Assembly: GCF_003432485.1 (NCBI RefSeq) | Contig: NZ_QVNQ01000007.1 | Location: 248,001-312,000 of the forward strand | Source of the DNA: Actinomadura spongiicola | GTDB taxonomy: Bacteria; Actinomycetota; Actinomycetes; Streptosporangiales; Streptosporangiaceae | DNA length: 64,000 bases | Reading direction: 5' to 3' | Part shown: piece by piece, positions 8,414-16,890 of the stretch | Layout: each line of letters opens with the position of its first letter | Position numbering within the stretch: the stretch's first letter is position 1 | Notes under the pieces: model-generated | What the model saw: only the letters and a program-made list of their open reading frames with translations | Database searches by the model: none | Told to the model about the DNA's origin: nothing | Made by a program: the position numbers and the translations under genes

Positions 8414-8868
8414 GAGTGTATTTCATCCGCGATGAAGCGTGCTTGCACGAGAAAATTGTCGAGTTCGTTCGAGGTGAGTTCCGCGTCCCCGATCAGCCCT
8501 GCGAGCAACAGGATCTGGGTCCCGTGGCCGACGTCGCCGCTAATGTTCTTCCGGGCCTCGCCGGGGAGCTTGCCGAGAGCGATCTTGATCATTATTTCGG
8601 CCGCGTTCGGGTCGAGCTTGCCTTCCTCCTCTTCGAGCCTCAGCCGTACCGAGGTGACGAAGTCGATGATCTCCGCGTCATCCGCTGGCTTCCCATCCTT
8701 GACGAAGTGCCGCTGAACGGCCTCGAAGAAGGCACCGGTGACCAGCGCCGTGTATCCGACATTGGCCGACTTCGGGTCAAGCTGATGTAGCAGCCGAAGA
8801 TGCTCTTCGTCCTGGCCGGCGAGTTGAGCACGCAGCGTGGCCACCTGATCATCGGTCACTACTGCCAT
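8410..8868 (-). CDS. Unrecognised 152-aa protein, paralogue of its downstream neighbour
   Basis: This is the middle gene of the operon. Its ATG lies inside the end of the preceding frame (20-nt overlap, 8849-8868) and its stop overlaps the next start. The sequence is acidic and helical (VRLRLEEEEGKLDPNAAEIM), without cysteines, signal peptide or known motif. Similarity to the 149-aa product extends over the C-terminal 90 residues. Conserved coupling with an acidic membrane-associated protein suggests a complex, but that is inference. Confidence 0.65.
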   Translation of the reverse strand: MAVVTDDQVATLRAQLAGQDEEHLRLLHQLDPKSANVGYTALVTGAFFEAVQRHFVKDGKPADDAEIIDFVTSVRLRLEEEEGKLDPNAAEIMIKIALGKLPGEARKNISGDVGHGTQILLLAGLIGDAELTSNELDNFLVQARFIADEIHS

Positions 8869-9587
8869 CGTTCCTCCCTAGGATTCTGGTTCGGGTCGCG
8901 CGAATGCCCTGGAGCACGCTGTGCATGACCATAACAGCGGCAACGACCCCCATCGCGGCACTGGGAATATTGGCCGAGTGGTCCGCGTCTTTGGCAGGGG
9001 GGCTGTTGTCCCTTGTTTCGGTCCGGAGGTCCGTTGGCGGCCGGTGCTTGGTCAGCTTGAGCGTGGCGTTGCTCATGTTGTCACCGGTCTTGATGGCGTC
9101 CTCGGCGTCATTACTGAGGCTACGTGCCAATTTCCTCCAGCCCGAGTCTCTCTCCGGATCGGGTTCGCGCAGGTCTTGGTTTTCGTTGACCGGGTTGAGG
9201 GGTTCGCCGCGGTCGGCGGTGAGTTCTCCGGTGGTGGCGGGGTCAAGGTCGGTGCGGGTGGGGAGGCCCGCGAATCGGTCGGTTTCGTCCGGTCGTTCCT
9301 GTTCTCCGTCCCGGAACGGCTGGGGATCATCCCGGTCGGCGGGCCGATCTTCGGTGTCTTGGACGGGTTCCGTGGCGTCCTCGTGGTCGAGTGGCGCGCC
9401 CTCGCCTGTCCTATCGTCGGGTTGTTCGGCGGCCTCGCCCGGCGGTTCGGACTCCGGCTCCCCGGTGTCAGGGCGTGGTTCCGTGTCGTCCCCGACGGTG
9501 GGTTCCCGGTCTGCGTGCAGTGGCTCGGCACCTTCGGTGCTGGTGTCGTGGACGGGCGGTGCGAACTCGGTCTTCCGCTAGCTTCAC
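8849..9587 (-). pseudogene. Acidic Pro/Glu/Asp-rich protein with C-terminal membrane segment, apparently frameshifted
   Basis: The 3' part is open from the TAG at 9578-9580 to the stop at 8849 and encodes a long acidic, disordered region (PPVHDTSTEGAEPL, QDTEDRPADRDDPQPFRDGE). It then reads LARSLSNDAEDAIKTG and a hydrophobic stretch AAMGVVAAVMVMHSVL near the C-terminus. No start codon occurs in this frame before TTG at 9130. In the adjacent frame GTG at 9587 gives MKLAED. Removing one base from the GG pair at 9569-9570 joins this to EFAPPVHDT. If uncorrected, only a 75-93 residue product (from 9130 or ATG 9076) is made. Confidence 0.5.
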
Positions 9588-9688
9588 AATGCTGCGATAG
9601 GGGGATGCGGCTCGCTATCACTTGTCGCCTGCCAATTGCTCCATATGACACGTGGACGTGCGAGCCCGGCTTAACGGGGAGTTGGTAG

Positions 9689-9950
9689 GTGGGACGACGC
9701 CCCCCGGAGCGCCATCGCCGTCATCACCGTCACCGCCTCCTTCATCACGGTCTTCGTCAAGATGAAGGACCTGGGCTGGTGGTGGTCGGAGAAGGCCGAA
9801 GCGACAGGCGGCGTTACAACACCATCGCCGCCGGGGCCAACGAGGACCACCCCAGAACCGGACACGGACATGCCCTCCCCGGAACCGGAAGAGGAGACGC
9901 CGACTCCGTGTCCGTCCAGCCCTGATTTCACCGTCGTGTCCTCCGACTGA
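9689..9950 (+). pseudogene. Small one-TM protein with Pro/Glu/Thr tail, frameshifted in a C6 run
   Basis: GTG at 9689 (GGGGAG upstream) gives MGRRPP. Dropping one C from the run at 9700-9705 switches to RSAIAVITVTASFITVFVKM, then KDLGWWWSEK and a Pro/Glu/Thr-rich tail ending VVSSD. The corrected protein would have one membrane segment and an acidic extracytoplasmic or cytoplasmic tail of about 40 residues. The uncorrected frame ends at 9925 with meaningless Arg/His-rich sequence. Alternatively translation starts at ATG 9762, giving 62 residues without the membrane segment. Confidence 0.4.
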
Positions 9951-9982
9951 GACGGCCCGTGTTCGCTGTCCCAGGGCTGTGA

Positions 9983-10207
9983 CGTCTCCGGAACGTTTTC
10001 AACCGAGGCGGCTACGGAAACGCGACGGCGACCTTCTACGTCATGGACGATCTCAGATACGGCTACCTCGCCAAATGCACCACCGCCGCGCCCTACGCCG
10101 ACAGCGGCGGCCCGGTAACGGCGTCGTGTCGCGCGTCCAGCTCCCCACTACAAAATTGGCTGCTCAGCGGACGAACGGTATACCTGAACGTCACCGTCCA
10201 TCCCTGA
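9983..10207 (+). pseudogene. 3' fragment of a small secreted-type protein
   Basis: The open frame after TGA at 9980 reads VFNRGGYGNATATFYVMDDL, RYGYLAKCTTAAPYADSGG, then SCRASSSPLQNW and TVYLNVTVHP before the stop. It has the style of a small exported beta-rich protein with one Cys-Cys pair. It has no signal peptide and no plausible start (first ATG at 10043), so it is the distal part of a decayed gene. Confidence 0.4.
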
Positions 10208-10500
10208 AACGATCCCAACCCCATTCACCTGGCCCACAACCGGGCATACTCCATTCGGCGAAGCGCCGGTGGACGGTCTGCCAGGACGCACCGAACACTG
10301 GCGGCACCTGCCGCCAGGTAGACCTGGCGTTTTCCACGAAAGTGATCCTGGGCACGACGGCGGCCACCACCCTGCGGATGCGTCGGCGGAGGCGGCACCC
10401 ACCCATTGGAACAATCCCACAGCTGGTTTTGAACAAGATGCTCCTGCCGCCGCGAATCACTATCGATCACACCGGCTGAGATGCGGCCGCGGTGCGCTCA

Positions 10501-11349
10501 TCATTCTTCACGCGGCGTGGGGCGTCTTTGTTCGACGGGGGTGTCCGCGCGCCCCGGCCACAACTGCACCCTGTGTTCTTCCTGGGCGCTGCCGATATCA
10601 CGGACGCATAGCCGCACGCGGTACACCACATGCGGCCACACCTCGGTGGACAGTTCCCATAGCTCCGTGCCCTTCTGGTCGGGGACAGCGAGGACCAGTT
10701 CGGGATAGGGGAAACCGACCCAATGTTGGCTGATCTCCCCAACGTATTCCCACGCCGCGACGTCGAGGTCCGGCGCGGCGGGCACGGTCTGCACCGTGAC
10801 GTCGACGGTGGGAGTGCCCGTGGCGACGGCCAGGCCCCGGCCGGGCACGGCGGACCGAATCGGCGGACCGGTGGCGGCGTCCGGTCGTCCGTAGGTGAAG
10901 CCGGTGCGCCAGCCACCCCGGGGCGGCTGGAACAGCGTGTAGTAACCAGCGTCGCCGGGCTCCAGGCGCTGCCGCGCGATCGCGGTCCGCCCATGATGTG
11001 CGGGCAGATCCCGCCCGACTTGGGCGAGCACGGCATCACGGGCCCGCATGCACTCGCGTGCCTGACGCTCCTCCCCGTTCTGCAGCAGGGTCAGGGCGCC
11101 CCGGTCGAGCTCCGCGACGATCACGTCCCATTGCCGCCTGGTGAGCGCCACCCGAAAATTCTGCTCGCCGGGGTCGTGCCAGCCGAGGATTCCGCTGACG
11201 GCCAGGCAGTCGCCGGAGATACCGCGCGGATCGCCCCACTGCGGTTCCGCGCCAATGCCCGAGTCCAGCGCCAGCGCGATCGTGTTGGCCTGCGTGGGAG
11301 TGAGAGAAACGGGAAGCGCGTCTTCGGGGGCGGGAAGCACTGGGCTCAC
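10501..11349 (-). CDS. Hypothetical protein (282 aa)
   Basis: I do not recognise this protein. It begins at GTG 11349, just after GAGGAGC, and has no signal peptide or membrane segment. The N-terminal half contains LTPTQANTIALALDSGIG and ALTRRQWDVIVAELDRGALT, which look like two related helical segments. The C-terminal half is beta-rich (TPTVDVTVQTVPAAPDLDVA, VVYRVRLCVRDIG). Codon bias is strongly coding. It stands alone between gene-poor stretches. Confidence 0.6.
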   Translation of the reverse strand: MSPVLPAPEDALPVSLTPTQANTIALALDSGIGAEPQWGDPRGISGDCLAVSGILGWHDPGEQNFRVALTRRQWDVIVAELDRGALTLLQNGEERQARECMRARDAVLAQVGRDLPAHHGRTAIARQRLEPGDAGYYTLFQPPRGGWRTGFTYGRPDAATGPPIRSAVPGRGLAVATGTPTVDVTVQTVPAAPDLDVAAWEYVGEISQHWVGFPYPELVLAVPDQKGTELWELSTEVWPHVVYRVRLCVRDIGSAQEEHRVQLWPGRADTPVEQRRPTPREE

Positions 11350-12208
11350 GCTCCTCTTGTCGGACCGCCGGAAGCAGCGGCCAGAGTATCGCCAACTGTT
11401 TCCCTCTTGGGATCTTGCTTTTCATGGAGCGTTGACCACCCATACCCAATACGGGGCACCTGCGATGAGGGCAGGAAGGATCCCGTTCGGCTAAACGGGC
11501 ACGTTCTCCAAGGCGTCGCCATGCGCGGGAATTCTGGCCGCATACGGGAGAGTCGACGGAACGGCCGGCGGTACCACTGTGGAACCGCGGCTCCCACACA
11601 AGCGGGGTCGGGCCTCTGGTCGACCTCGGCATCCCGCGTCGCATCGACGTGAGGGCCTCCCGCGGCAACGGGAGGCCCCTGTCGATCGGTCCCGCCCGAG
11701 CCATCAGACGGATGCGTCGATCGGGTCGTCCGGCCGTGGGGCACGGCGGCCACCATGTGTCGGAGACGTCTCAAGGTAAGTCGGCTTGGGCGTTGTCCGG
11801 CAAGTCCCAGGACGGTCTGGACCCGGTCGTTTCGGAAAGGGGACGAGTGTCAGGCGGTTGACCTGCGGAAATGTGTGCGGCTTGAGCGGTCTTGGTGTTT
11901 CGGGTTCTCGGAGGAACCGGCGTTGTCCAGACTTTGCATGAACGTCTGCTCATGCTTCGGGGGAAGTTCCGAACAACCAGGCATTGACGCGAGCCTGTTG
12001 TGGAGAGTATGTGCCCCGCCTCGTTCAGACTCCGAACAACGCGTAGGGCCGAATGCTTCCCGATTCCAGACGCCATCCGCCACGATGATGCATAAGACGG
12101 GAAATGGGCGGCACGCTCGGCGGCAACCGGGCGGGTCCGACGAGCCCCGTGTCCCGTCATGTCTTCGCCCGAGCCATCAAACGAACCAGCCCGGAAAGAG
12201 ATGCGTCG
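11350..12208. other. 859-bp gene-poor stretch
   Basis: No recognisable gene. It contains the hairpin at 11653-11678 and two related sequences, CCCGAGCCATCAGACGGATG at about 11695 and CCCGAGCCATCAAACGAACC at about 12169, each followed by GATGCGTCGAT. This points to a local duplication or decayed repeat. Confidence 0.4.
11653..11678. terminator. Perfect 10-bp hairpin
   Basis: GGGCCTCCCG, a six-base loop CGGCAA, then CGGGAGGCCC form a perfect stem without a U-tract. It could terminate a transcript entering the gene-poor stretch or be a remnant of a lost gene end. Confidence 0.45.
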
Positions 12209-12442
12209 ATGTGTTCTTCAGTTCTCCGCCAGCCCGGTCGGGCATGGCGCGGACACCGGTCGTTGATCATCGTGATCCTGATCGTGGTCATGGCGATCAC
12301 GATTCCGGCCGTGGCAGGGGCCGACCCCTACCGGACCGCCGGCGTCGCGGCATACGCCGCGACGGTCATGGCCGAGCTCGCCGCCCTGTTCGGGTGCGCA
12401 CGGGTCCAGCGTCGTCCGGTTCCCGCCCCGGCGGTCCCATGA
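12209..12442 (+). CDS. Small two-helix membrane protein (hypothetical)
   Basis: From ATG 12209 the 77-residue product reads MCSSVLRQPGRAWRGH, then a hydrophobic LIIVILIVVMAITIPAVAG and a second hydrophobic AAYAATVMAELAALFG, ending in a Pro-rich tail. The hydrophobic pattern is protein-like, and GGAAAGAG lies about 10 bases upstream. An in-frame ATG at 12104 would extend it with non-coding-looking residues. It lies just upstream of the large HTH gene. Confidence 0.45.
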   Translation: MCSSVLRQPGRAWRGHRSLIIVILIVVMAITIPAVAGADPYRTAGVAAYAATVMAELAALFGCARVQRRPVPAPAVP

Positions 12443-12486
12443 GTCCCGGGAATCACGCGTGGGGTTCTCGGTGACGGGGCGGGCCG

Positions 12487-14055
12487 ATGCCACGACCAGA
12501 GAAGCCTCTGGATCCCATGGAGGGGCCGACGGCGGCGTTCGCGGTGGCGCTGCGGAAGCTCCGCGCCGACGCGGGCGGCCCCCCTTACCGCTCGATGGCC
12601 CGCCGGTCGTTCTACGGCCACACCACACTGGCCGAGGCCGCGTCAGGGCAACGATTCCCAGGCTGGGAGGTGACCCGCGCCTACGTGACCGCCTGCGGCG
12701 GTGACCTGGCGGAATGGGAGCGGCGGTGGCGTGAGACCGCGGAACTGCTCAACCGTTCCGGAAAGGGGGACGGCGACAAGAACGGGGAGCGGTCGCCGCC
12801 GCGCCGCAGGTCGTCCACCTTCAGCAGTTCACCCGCCTCGGTCGATCCGAGGCGGGCCAGGACGCTGCACGAGCTGATGGGAATGCTCGACGAGTTGCGC
12901 CGGCGCGCGGGCCTCAGCCTGCGTCAACTCGTCGACCGTTCCCGAAGTGAAACGGGCCCGGCGGACGCCCCTGCTCTGGCGCGGACCACCATGTCCGAGT
13001 TCCTCCAGGGGGCACGGCCGCCCCGGGTGCGGGACGTGCTCCGGATCGTGGAGCTGTGCGGTGGCACGCCGTCCGATCTTCGGAGATGGGAGGCCGCCTG
13101 TTGGCGGCTCGTCCCGGTGTCCGAAGGCGATGGTCCGGTGCCCGCGGTGCGTCCCGTGGGGGTGGAGACGGCGATGCGCGCCGGGGAGGGTGAGTCATCC
13201 GGCCCGCGTGGGGGGCCGACCGCGCGGCGAATCCTGCTCGGGGCGCGGCTGCGCGGTCTGCGCGAGGCCGGCGGGTTCTCCATCGAGGACGCGGGTCGCT
13301 TCATCCGGTGCTCCGCTTCGAAGGTCGTCCGGATCGAGCTGGGCCGAGTCGGCGTCAAGGTGCGGGACGTCGCCGACCTGCTCACCCTCTACGGTGTGAC
13401 CGATCCCGCCGCTCGCGCGTCGCTGCTGCGGCTCGCCGACGAGGCGAACCGTCCCGACTGGTGGCAGTGGTACGGCGACACCCTGCGGCGCGGGTTCGAG
13501 GTGTACCTGGGGTTGGAGGAGGCCGCCTCGGTGGTGCGAACCTACGAGTTGCCGTTCGTTCCCGAGCTGATGCAGACCGAGGACTACGCGCGTGCGGTCG
13601 TCCGGCTCGGTGCCCCCGGCGCCTCGGAGGACGAGGTCGAGCGGCGGGTCCGGTTCCGCATGATGAGGCAGGAGCGTTTCGTCGCCCGCGAGGCGCCGAT
13701 GCTGTGGGCCGTGCTGGACGAGGCGGTCGTGCGCCGCCCGCTCGGCGGCCGCGGGGTGCTGCGAGCCCAGATCAGGCGCCTGATCGAGATGGCGGAGCTG
13801 GCCCACGTGTCGCTGCAGATCGTGCCGTTCAAGGCGGGCTGGCACTCGGCGGCGGGCGGCCCGTTCACGATCCTGCGCTTCGCCGAACCCGACCTGTCCG
13901 ATGTCGTGTACCTGGGCCGGCTCACCGGCGCTCACTTCGTCGACAAGCGGGCGGAGGTCGACGTTTACACCAAGGCCATGAACGACCTGTCGGTCACCGC
14001 GGTGAGTCTCGAGCGCTCGGTGAGATACCTCGTGGATCTCCTGAAAGAGATCTGA
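12487..14055 (+). CDS. HTH regulator with three HTH-like segments and a DUF5753 domain
   Basis: Typical Scr1/DUF5753 regulators are about 280 residues; this one has 522. Residues 14-80 resemble the XRE-like domain of actinomycete NACHT/WD40 proteins (FAVALRKLRADAGG.PYRSMA). Residues 125-200 hold a second segment (LSLRQLVDRSR, SEFLQGARPPRVRDVLRIVE). Residues 245-300 are the classic Scr1 HTH (LLGARLRGLREAGGFSIEDA). Residues 318-515 are DUF5753 (WWQWYGD, YELPFVPELMQTEDYA, LQIVPFKAGWH). It is probably a DNA-binding regulator; no DUF397 partner follows. Confidence 0.85.
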   Translation: MPRPEKPLDPMEGPTAAFAVALRKLRADAGGPPYRSMARRSFYGHTTLAEAASGQRFPGWEVTRAYVTACGGDLAEWERRWRETAELLNRSGKGDGDKNGERSPPRRRSSTFSSSPASVDPRRARTLHELMGMLDELRRRAGLSLRQLVDRSRSETGPADAPALARTTMSEFLQGARPPRVRDVLRIVELCGGTPSDLRRWEAACWRLVPVSEGDGPVPAVRPVGVETAMRAGEGESSGPRGGPTARRILLGARLRGLREAGGFSIEDAGRFIRCSASKVVRIELGRVGVKVRDVADLLTLYGVTDPAARASLLRLADEANRPDWWQWYGDTLRRGFEVYLGLEEAASVVRTYELPFVPELMQTEDYARAVVRLGAPGASEDEVERRVRFRMMRQERFVAREAPMLWAVLDEAVVRRPLGGRGVLRAQIRRLIEMAELAHVSLQIVPFKAGWHSAAGGPFTILRFAEPDLSDVVYLGRLTGAHFVDKRAEVDVYTKAMNDLSVTAVSLERSVRYLVDLLKEI

Positions 14056-14123
14056 TGCTCGTTCGGACTCTCCACGGCCCGCCGGAGCGCATCAAGGTGG
14101 TGTCGTGGGGTAGCGGGGGCGTT

Positions 14124-14570
14124 ATGCGTACCTTTATCAACGGGGTGATCGCGGGGGCCGTGGGGACCAGCGCGCTCAATGCCACGACGTACCTCGACAT
14201 GGCGGTGCGGGCGCGCGGGGGGAGCAGCACGCCGCAGGACACCGTGCAGAAGATGGCGGACGACGTGCGCGTCGGGCTCGGCGAGGGGGAGAAGGCGGAG
14301 AACCGGAAGGAGGCGATCGGGGCGCTGCTCGGCTTCGCGACGGGGGTCGGCGCGGCGCTGTGCTACGCGCCGTTGGCGCGGCGGCGGGTGCCGTGGCCCG
14401 TTGGTGTGCTCGCCCTGGGGGGACTGGCGATGGCGGGGTCGAACGTTCCGATGACGGCTCTGGGGGTCACGGACCCGCGCGAGTGGTCCGCGTCGAGTTG
14501 GATGTCCGACGTGGTGCCGCATCTGGTGTACGGGGCCGCGACCTACGCCGCGTACCAGCGGCTGCGCTGA
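14124..14570 (+). CDS. Putative membrane protein (148 aa)
   Basis: The protein starts MRTFINGVIAGAVGTSALNA and contains three or four hydrophobic stretches (VIAGAVGTSALNATTYL, IGALLGFATGVGAALCYAPL, VGVLALGGLAMAGSNV). The layout is that of small actinomycete integral membrane proteins of unknown function. It follows the large HTH gene by about 70 bases on the same strand and might be co-transcribed. The ATG at 14124 is chosen because upstream sequence is unlike protein. Confidence 0.65.
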   Translation: MRTFINGVIAGAVGTSALNATTYLDMAVRARGGSSTPQDTVQKMADDVRVGLGEGEKAENRKEAIGALLGFATGVGAALCYAPLARRRVPWPVGVLALGGLAMAGSNVPMTALGVTDPREWSASSWMSDVVPHLVYGAATYAAYQRLR

Positions 14571-14697
14571 CCCTGTCGGCGGTGACCTACGGCGTCTGGT
14601 CCTCCAGGGGCGTCGGAGGTCCTACGTCCATGTGACCTTGTGGTTTGGGTCTGGGGGAGGACGCGGGGGAGGGGCCGGCTGGTGCAGCCTGTCAGGT

Positions 14698-16101
14698 ATG
14701 ACCACGACCCATGACCCCCAGATCGCCGGGAAGGCGGTGGAACGTCCGTCTACTCCCGGTTGGGCGGCGCTGCTGGCCGCGTCCATCGGGCAGTTCCTCG
14801 TCGTCCTCGACATCTCTGTTGTCAATGTCGCGTTGCCTGAGATGCGCGCCGGGCTCGGGCTCGGCGCGACCGGTCTCCAGTGGGTCGTGAACGCCTACTC
14901 CGTGACGTTCGCCGGGTTCCTGTTGCTCGGTGGGCGTGTCGCCGACCTTTTCGGACGCAGGAACGTCTTCCTCGTGGGGCTTGGGTTGTTCACCGTGGCG
15001 AGCCTCGCGGGCGGGTTCGCGCAGGACGCGGGGACGCTGATCGGTGCCCGCGCCGTGCAGGGCCTCGGCGCCGCGATCCTCGCGCCGGTCACGTTGTCGC
15101 TGGTCACCGCCACCTTCCCGGACGGGCCCGCGCGGACCAGGGCGATCGCCATGTGGACGGCCGTCGGCACCGCGGGCGGCGCCACGGGCGGGCTGGTCGG
15201 CGGGCTGCTCACCGACTATCTGAGCTGGCGCTGGGTGTTCCTCATCAACGTGCCCGCCGGGGCCATCGTGGCGGGCATCGCGCTGATGTGGCTGCGCGGC
15301 GACCGTCCCGCCGCCGCGCGGCAGCGCCTCGACCTGCCGGGGGCCGTGCTCGTGACGTCGGGCGTCGGGCTCGTCGCGTTCGGCATCGGCCGGACGGAGG
15401 AGCACGGCTGGTCGGCGCTGCTCCCGCTCGCGGCGGGTCTCGTGCTGCTGGGCGCGTTCGTCGCCGTCGAGGCTCGGTCGGCGCAGCCGCTCGTCCGGTT
15501 GGGAATGTTCCGGCTGCGGAGCGTCGCGGTCGGGAATCTCACCACTCTCGTCATCATGGCGGCCGGTTTCGCGTTGTGGTACTTCCTGTCGCTCTACATG
15601 CAGAACGTCCTGCACTTCAGCGCGGTCAAGACAGGCCTGTCGTTCCTGCCGCACACCATGGGGATCATCATCGGTTCCCGGTTGGTGCCCACCCTCATGG
15701 CCCGAATGGACCCCCGGCTCCTCGCCGGCGCGGGCGGGCTCCTCGCCGCCGCCGGGTTCGCCTGGCAGAGCGTCGCCCTGGACGAGGACGGAACGTTCCT
15801 CGGCTCGATCCTCGGGCCCGGCGCGGTCATGGCGCTCGGCTTCGGGCTGCTGATGACACCGCTGGTGGAGGCGTCGACCGCGGGCGCTCCGTCGTCGGAG
15901 GCGGGTGCCGTGGCGGGCGTGGTCAACACGTCCCGCGTCATCGGCGGCGCCATCGGCCTCACCGTTCTCGGTACGGCCGCGGCCCGCTCCGGCACCGACC
16001 TCGTGGACGGGTACTCGACCGCCTTCGTCGTCGCCGCCGTCATCACCGCCGCCGGCACGGCGCTCGTCCCGTTCCTGCCCCGCCCGAAAAAGGGGACCTG
16101 A
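14698..16101 (+). CDS. MFS transporter, DHA2 (EmrB/QacA) drug:H+ antiporter family
   Basis: The 467-residue protein shows the DHA2 signature LDISVVNVALPEM in helix 1, motif A as GGRVADLFGRR, and about 14 hydrophobic helices. It probably exports drugs or metabolites using the proton gradient. The start ATG at 14698 gives MTTTHDPQ; only a weak AGG precedes it, so a short leader is possible. A longer frame from 14632 adds Gly/Trp-rich residues unlike the family. It is monocistronic, ending in a strong hairpin, and no TetR/MarR partner is adjacent. Confidence 0.92.
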   Translation: MTTTHDPQIAGKAVERPSTPGWAALLAASIGQFLVVLDISVVNVALPEMRAGLGLGATGLQWVVNAYSVTFAGFLLLGGRVADLFGRRNVFLVGLGLFTVASLAGGFAQDAGTLIGARAVQGLGAAILAPVTLSLVTATFPDGPARTRAIAMWTAVGTAGGATGGLVGGLLTDYLSWRWVFLINVPAGAIVAGIALMWLRGDRPAAARQRLDLPGAVLVTSGVGLVAFGIGRTEEHGWSALLPLAAGLVLLGAFVAVEARSAQPLVRLGMFRLRSVAVGNLTTLVIMAAGFALWYFLSLYMQNVLHFSAVKTGLSFLPHTMGIIIGSRLVPTLMARMDPRLLAGAGGLLAAAGFAWQSVALDEDGTFLGSILGPGAVMALGFGLLMTPLVEASTAGAPSSEAGAVAGVVNTSRVIGGAIGLTVLGTAAARSGTDLVDGYSTAFVVAAVITAAGTALVPFLPRPKKGT

Positions 16102-16138
16102 GGGCGCCTGCCGGAAGGAACGGACGCCCTCAGGTCCC
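16093..16138 (+). terminator. Terminator of the MFS gene
   Basis: GGGACCTGAGGGCG at 16093-16106 and CGCCCTCAGGTCCC at 16125-16138 form a perfect 14-bp stem with an 18-base loop. The MFS stop codon lies in the left arm. The hairpin could also serve the convergent snapalysin gene. Confidence 0.75.
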
Positions 16139-16227
16139 GTCAAGGGGCGGGGATCGGTGAACCCTCCTCATCCGGCGTCAAGCGGGGGCACGGCTCCAGT
16201 GCGCCCCGGCCGGACACGGAGAACGGT

Positions 16228-16806
16228 TCAGTGGCGGGTGAGGACCGGCGCCTCGCTCAGGACGGTGCCGGGCTTGACGCCCGAGCGGCCGAACTGGAAG
16301 TTGCGCTCGACCTCGGCGATCTCCGCCGGGTTGGGGTTGGGGTTCTTGCAGGCCGTGCCGGCGCTGGCGCCGGACATCAGGTCATCGCAGCGGCCCGTAC
16401 GCCGGTCCGGGAGACCGAGGATGTGACCCAGTTCGTGGGAGGCGATCCGGATCACGTAGTGGCCCTGCTGGGTGGCCTGGCGGCCCATCCAGACCGTGCC
16501 GCGGCCGAGGCTCTGCACCTGCGCGCGGGGCCAACCGTTGTCGGCGAGGATGGTGATCTCGGCGGGAGTCCCTGGAACCAGCTGGACGTTCTTGACGTGC
16601 TCGTTCCAGATCTTCGCGCCCTCGTCCCATGCCTCCTTGAACTCGGCGGCCCGGCTCGTGTCATACCGGAGGGTGCGGACGTTGACGGACTGCTGGGTGG
16701 ACTGCTCCGGCGCGGGCGCCGCCGAAGCGGACACGCCCGTGCCGGTCACGAAGGCCAGGCCGATCAACGACGCGGCACAGACCCTCAGAATCTTTCTGGC
16801 GACCAT
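16228..16806 (-). CDS. snpA: Snapalysin-like secreted zinc metalloprotease (M7)
   Basis: A Sec signal peptide (residues 1 to about 30, ending SASAAPAP) is followed by a catalytic domain with HELGHILGLPD. His124, His128 and Asp134 are the expected zinc ligands of HExxHxxGxxD, and Glu125 is the base. DLMSG follows as the Met-turn. The length of 192 aa fits snapalysins with a short propeptide. The enzyme should cleave extracellular proteins. A second secreted protease gene lies just upstream on the same strand. Confidence 0.92.
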   Translation of the reverse strand: MVARKILRVCAASLIGLAFVTGTGVSASAAPAPEQSTQQSVNVRTLRYDTSRAAEFKEAWDEGAKIWNEHVKNVQLVPGTPAEITILADNGWPRAQVQSLGRGTVWMGRQATQQGHYVIRIASHELGHILGLPDRRTGRCDDLMSGASAGTACKNPNPNPAEIAEVERNFQFGRSGVKPGTVLSEAPVLTRH

Positions 16807-16890
16807 GAATACCTCAAGGTGGGGGAGCAGGGTGGGTACCCTCCGCCGGGCACCGCGCTCCGGCGGAGGGCACGTTCGGTTCCGCGAAGG

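Noticed and set aside
9073..9651. 192-codon minus-strand Pro/Thr/Arg-rich frame
   Set aside because: The neighbouring frame encodes the acidic operon protein with far better protein character; this frame is its shadow.
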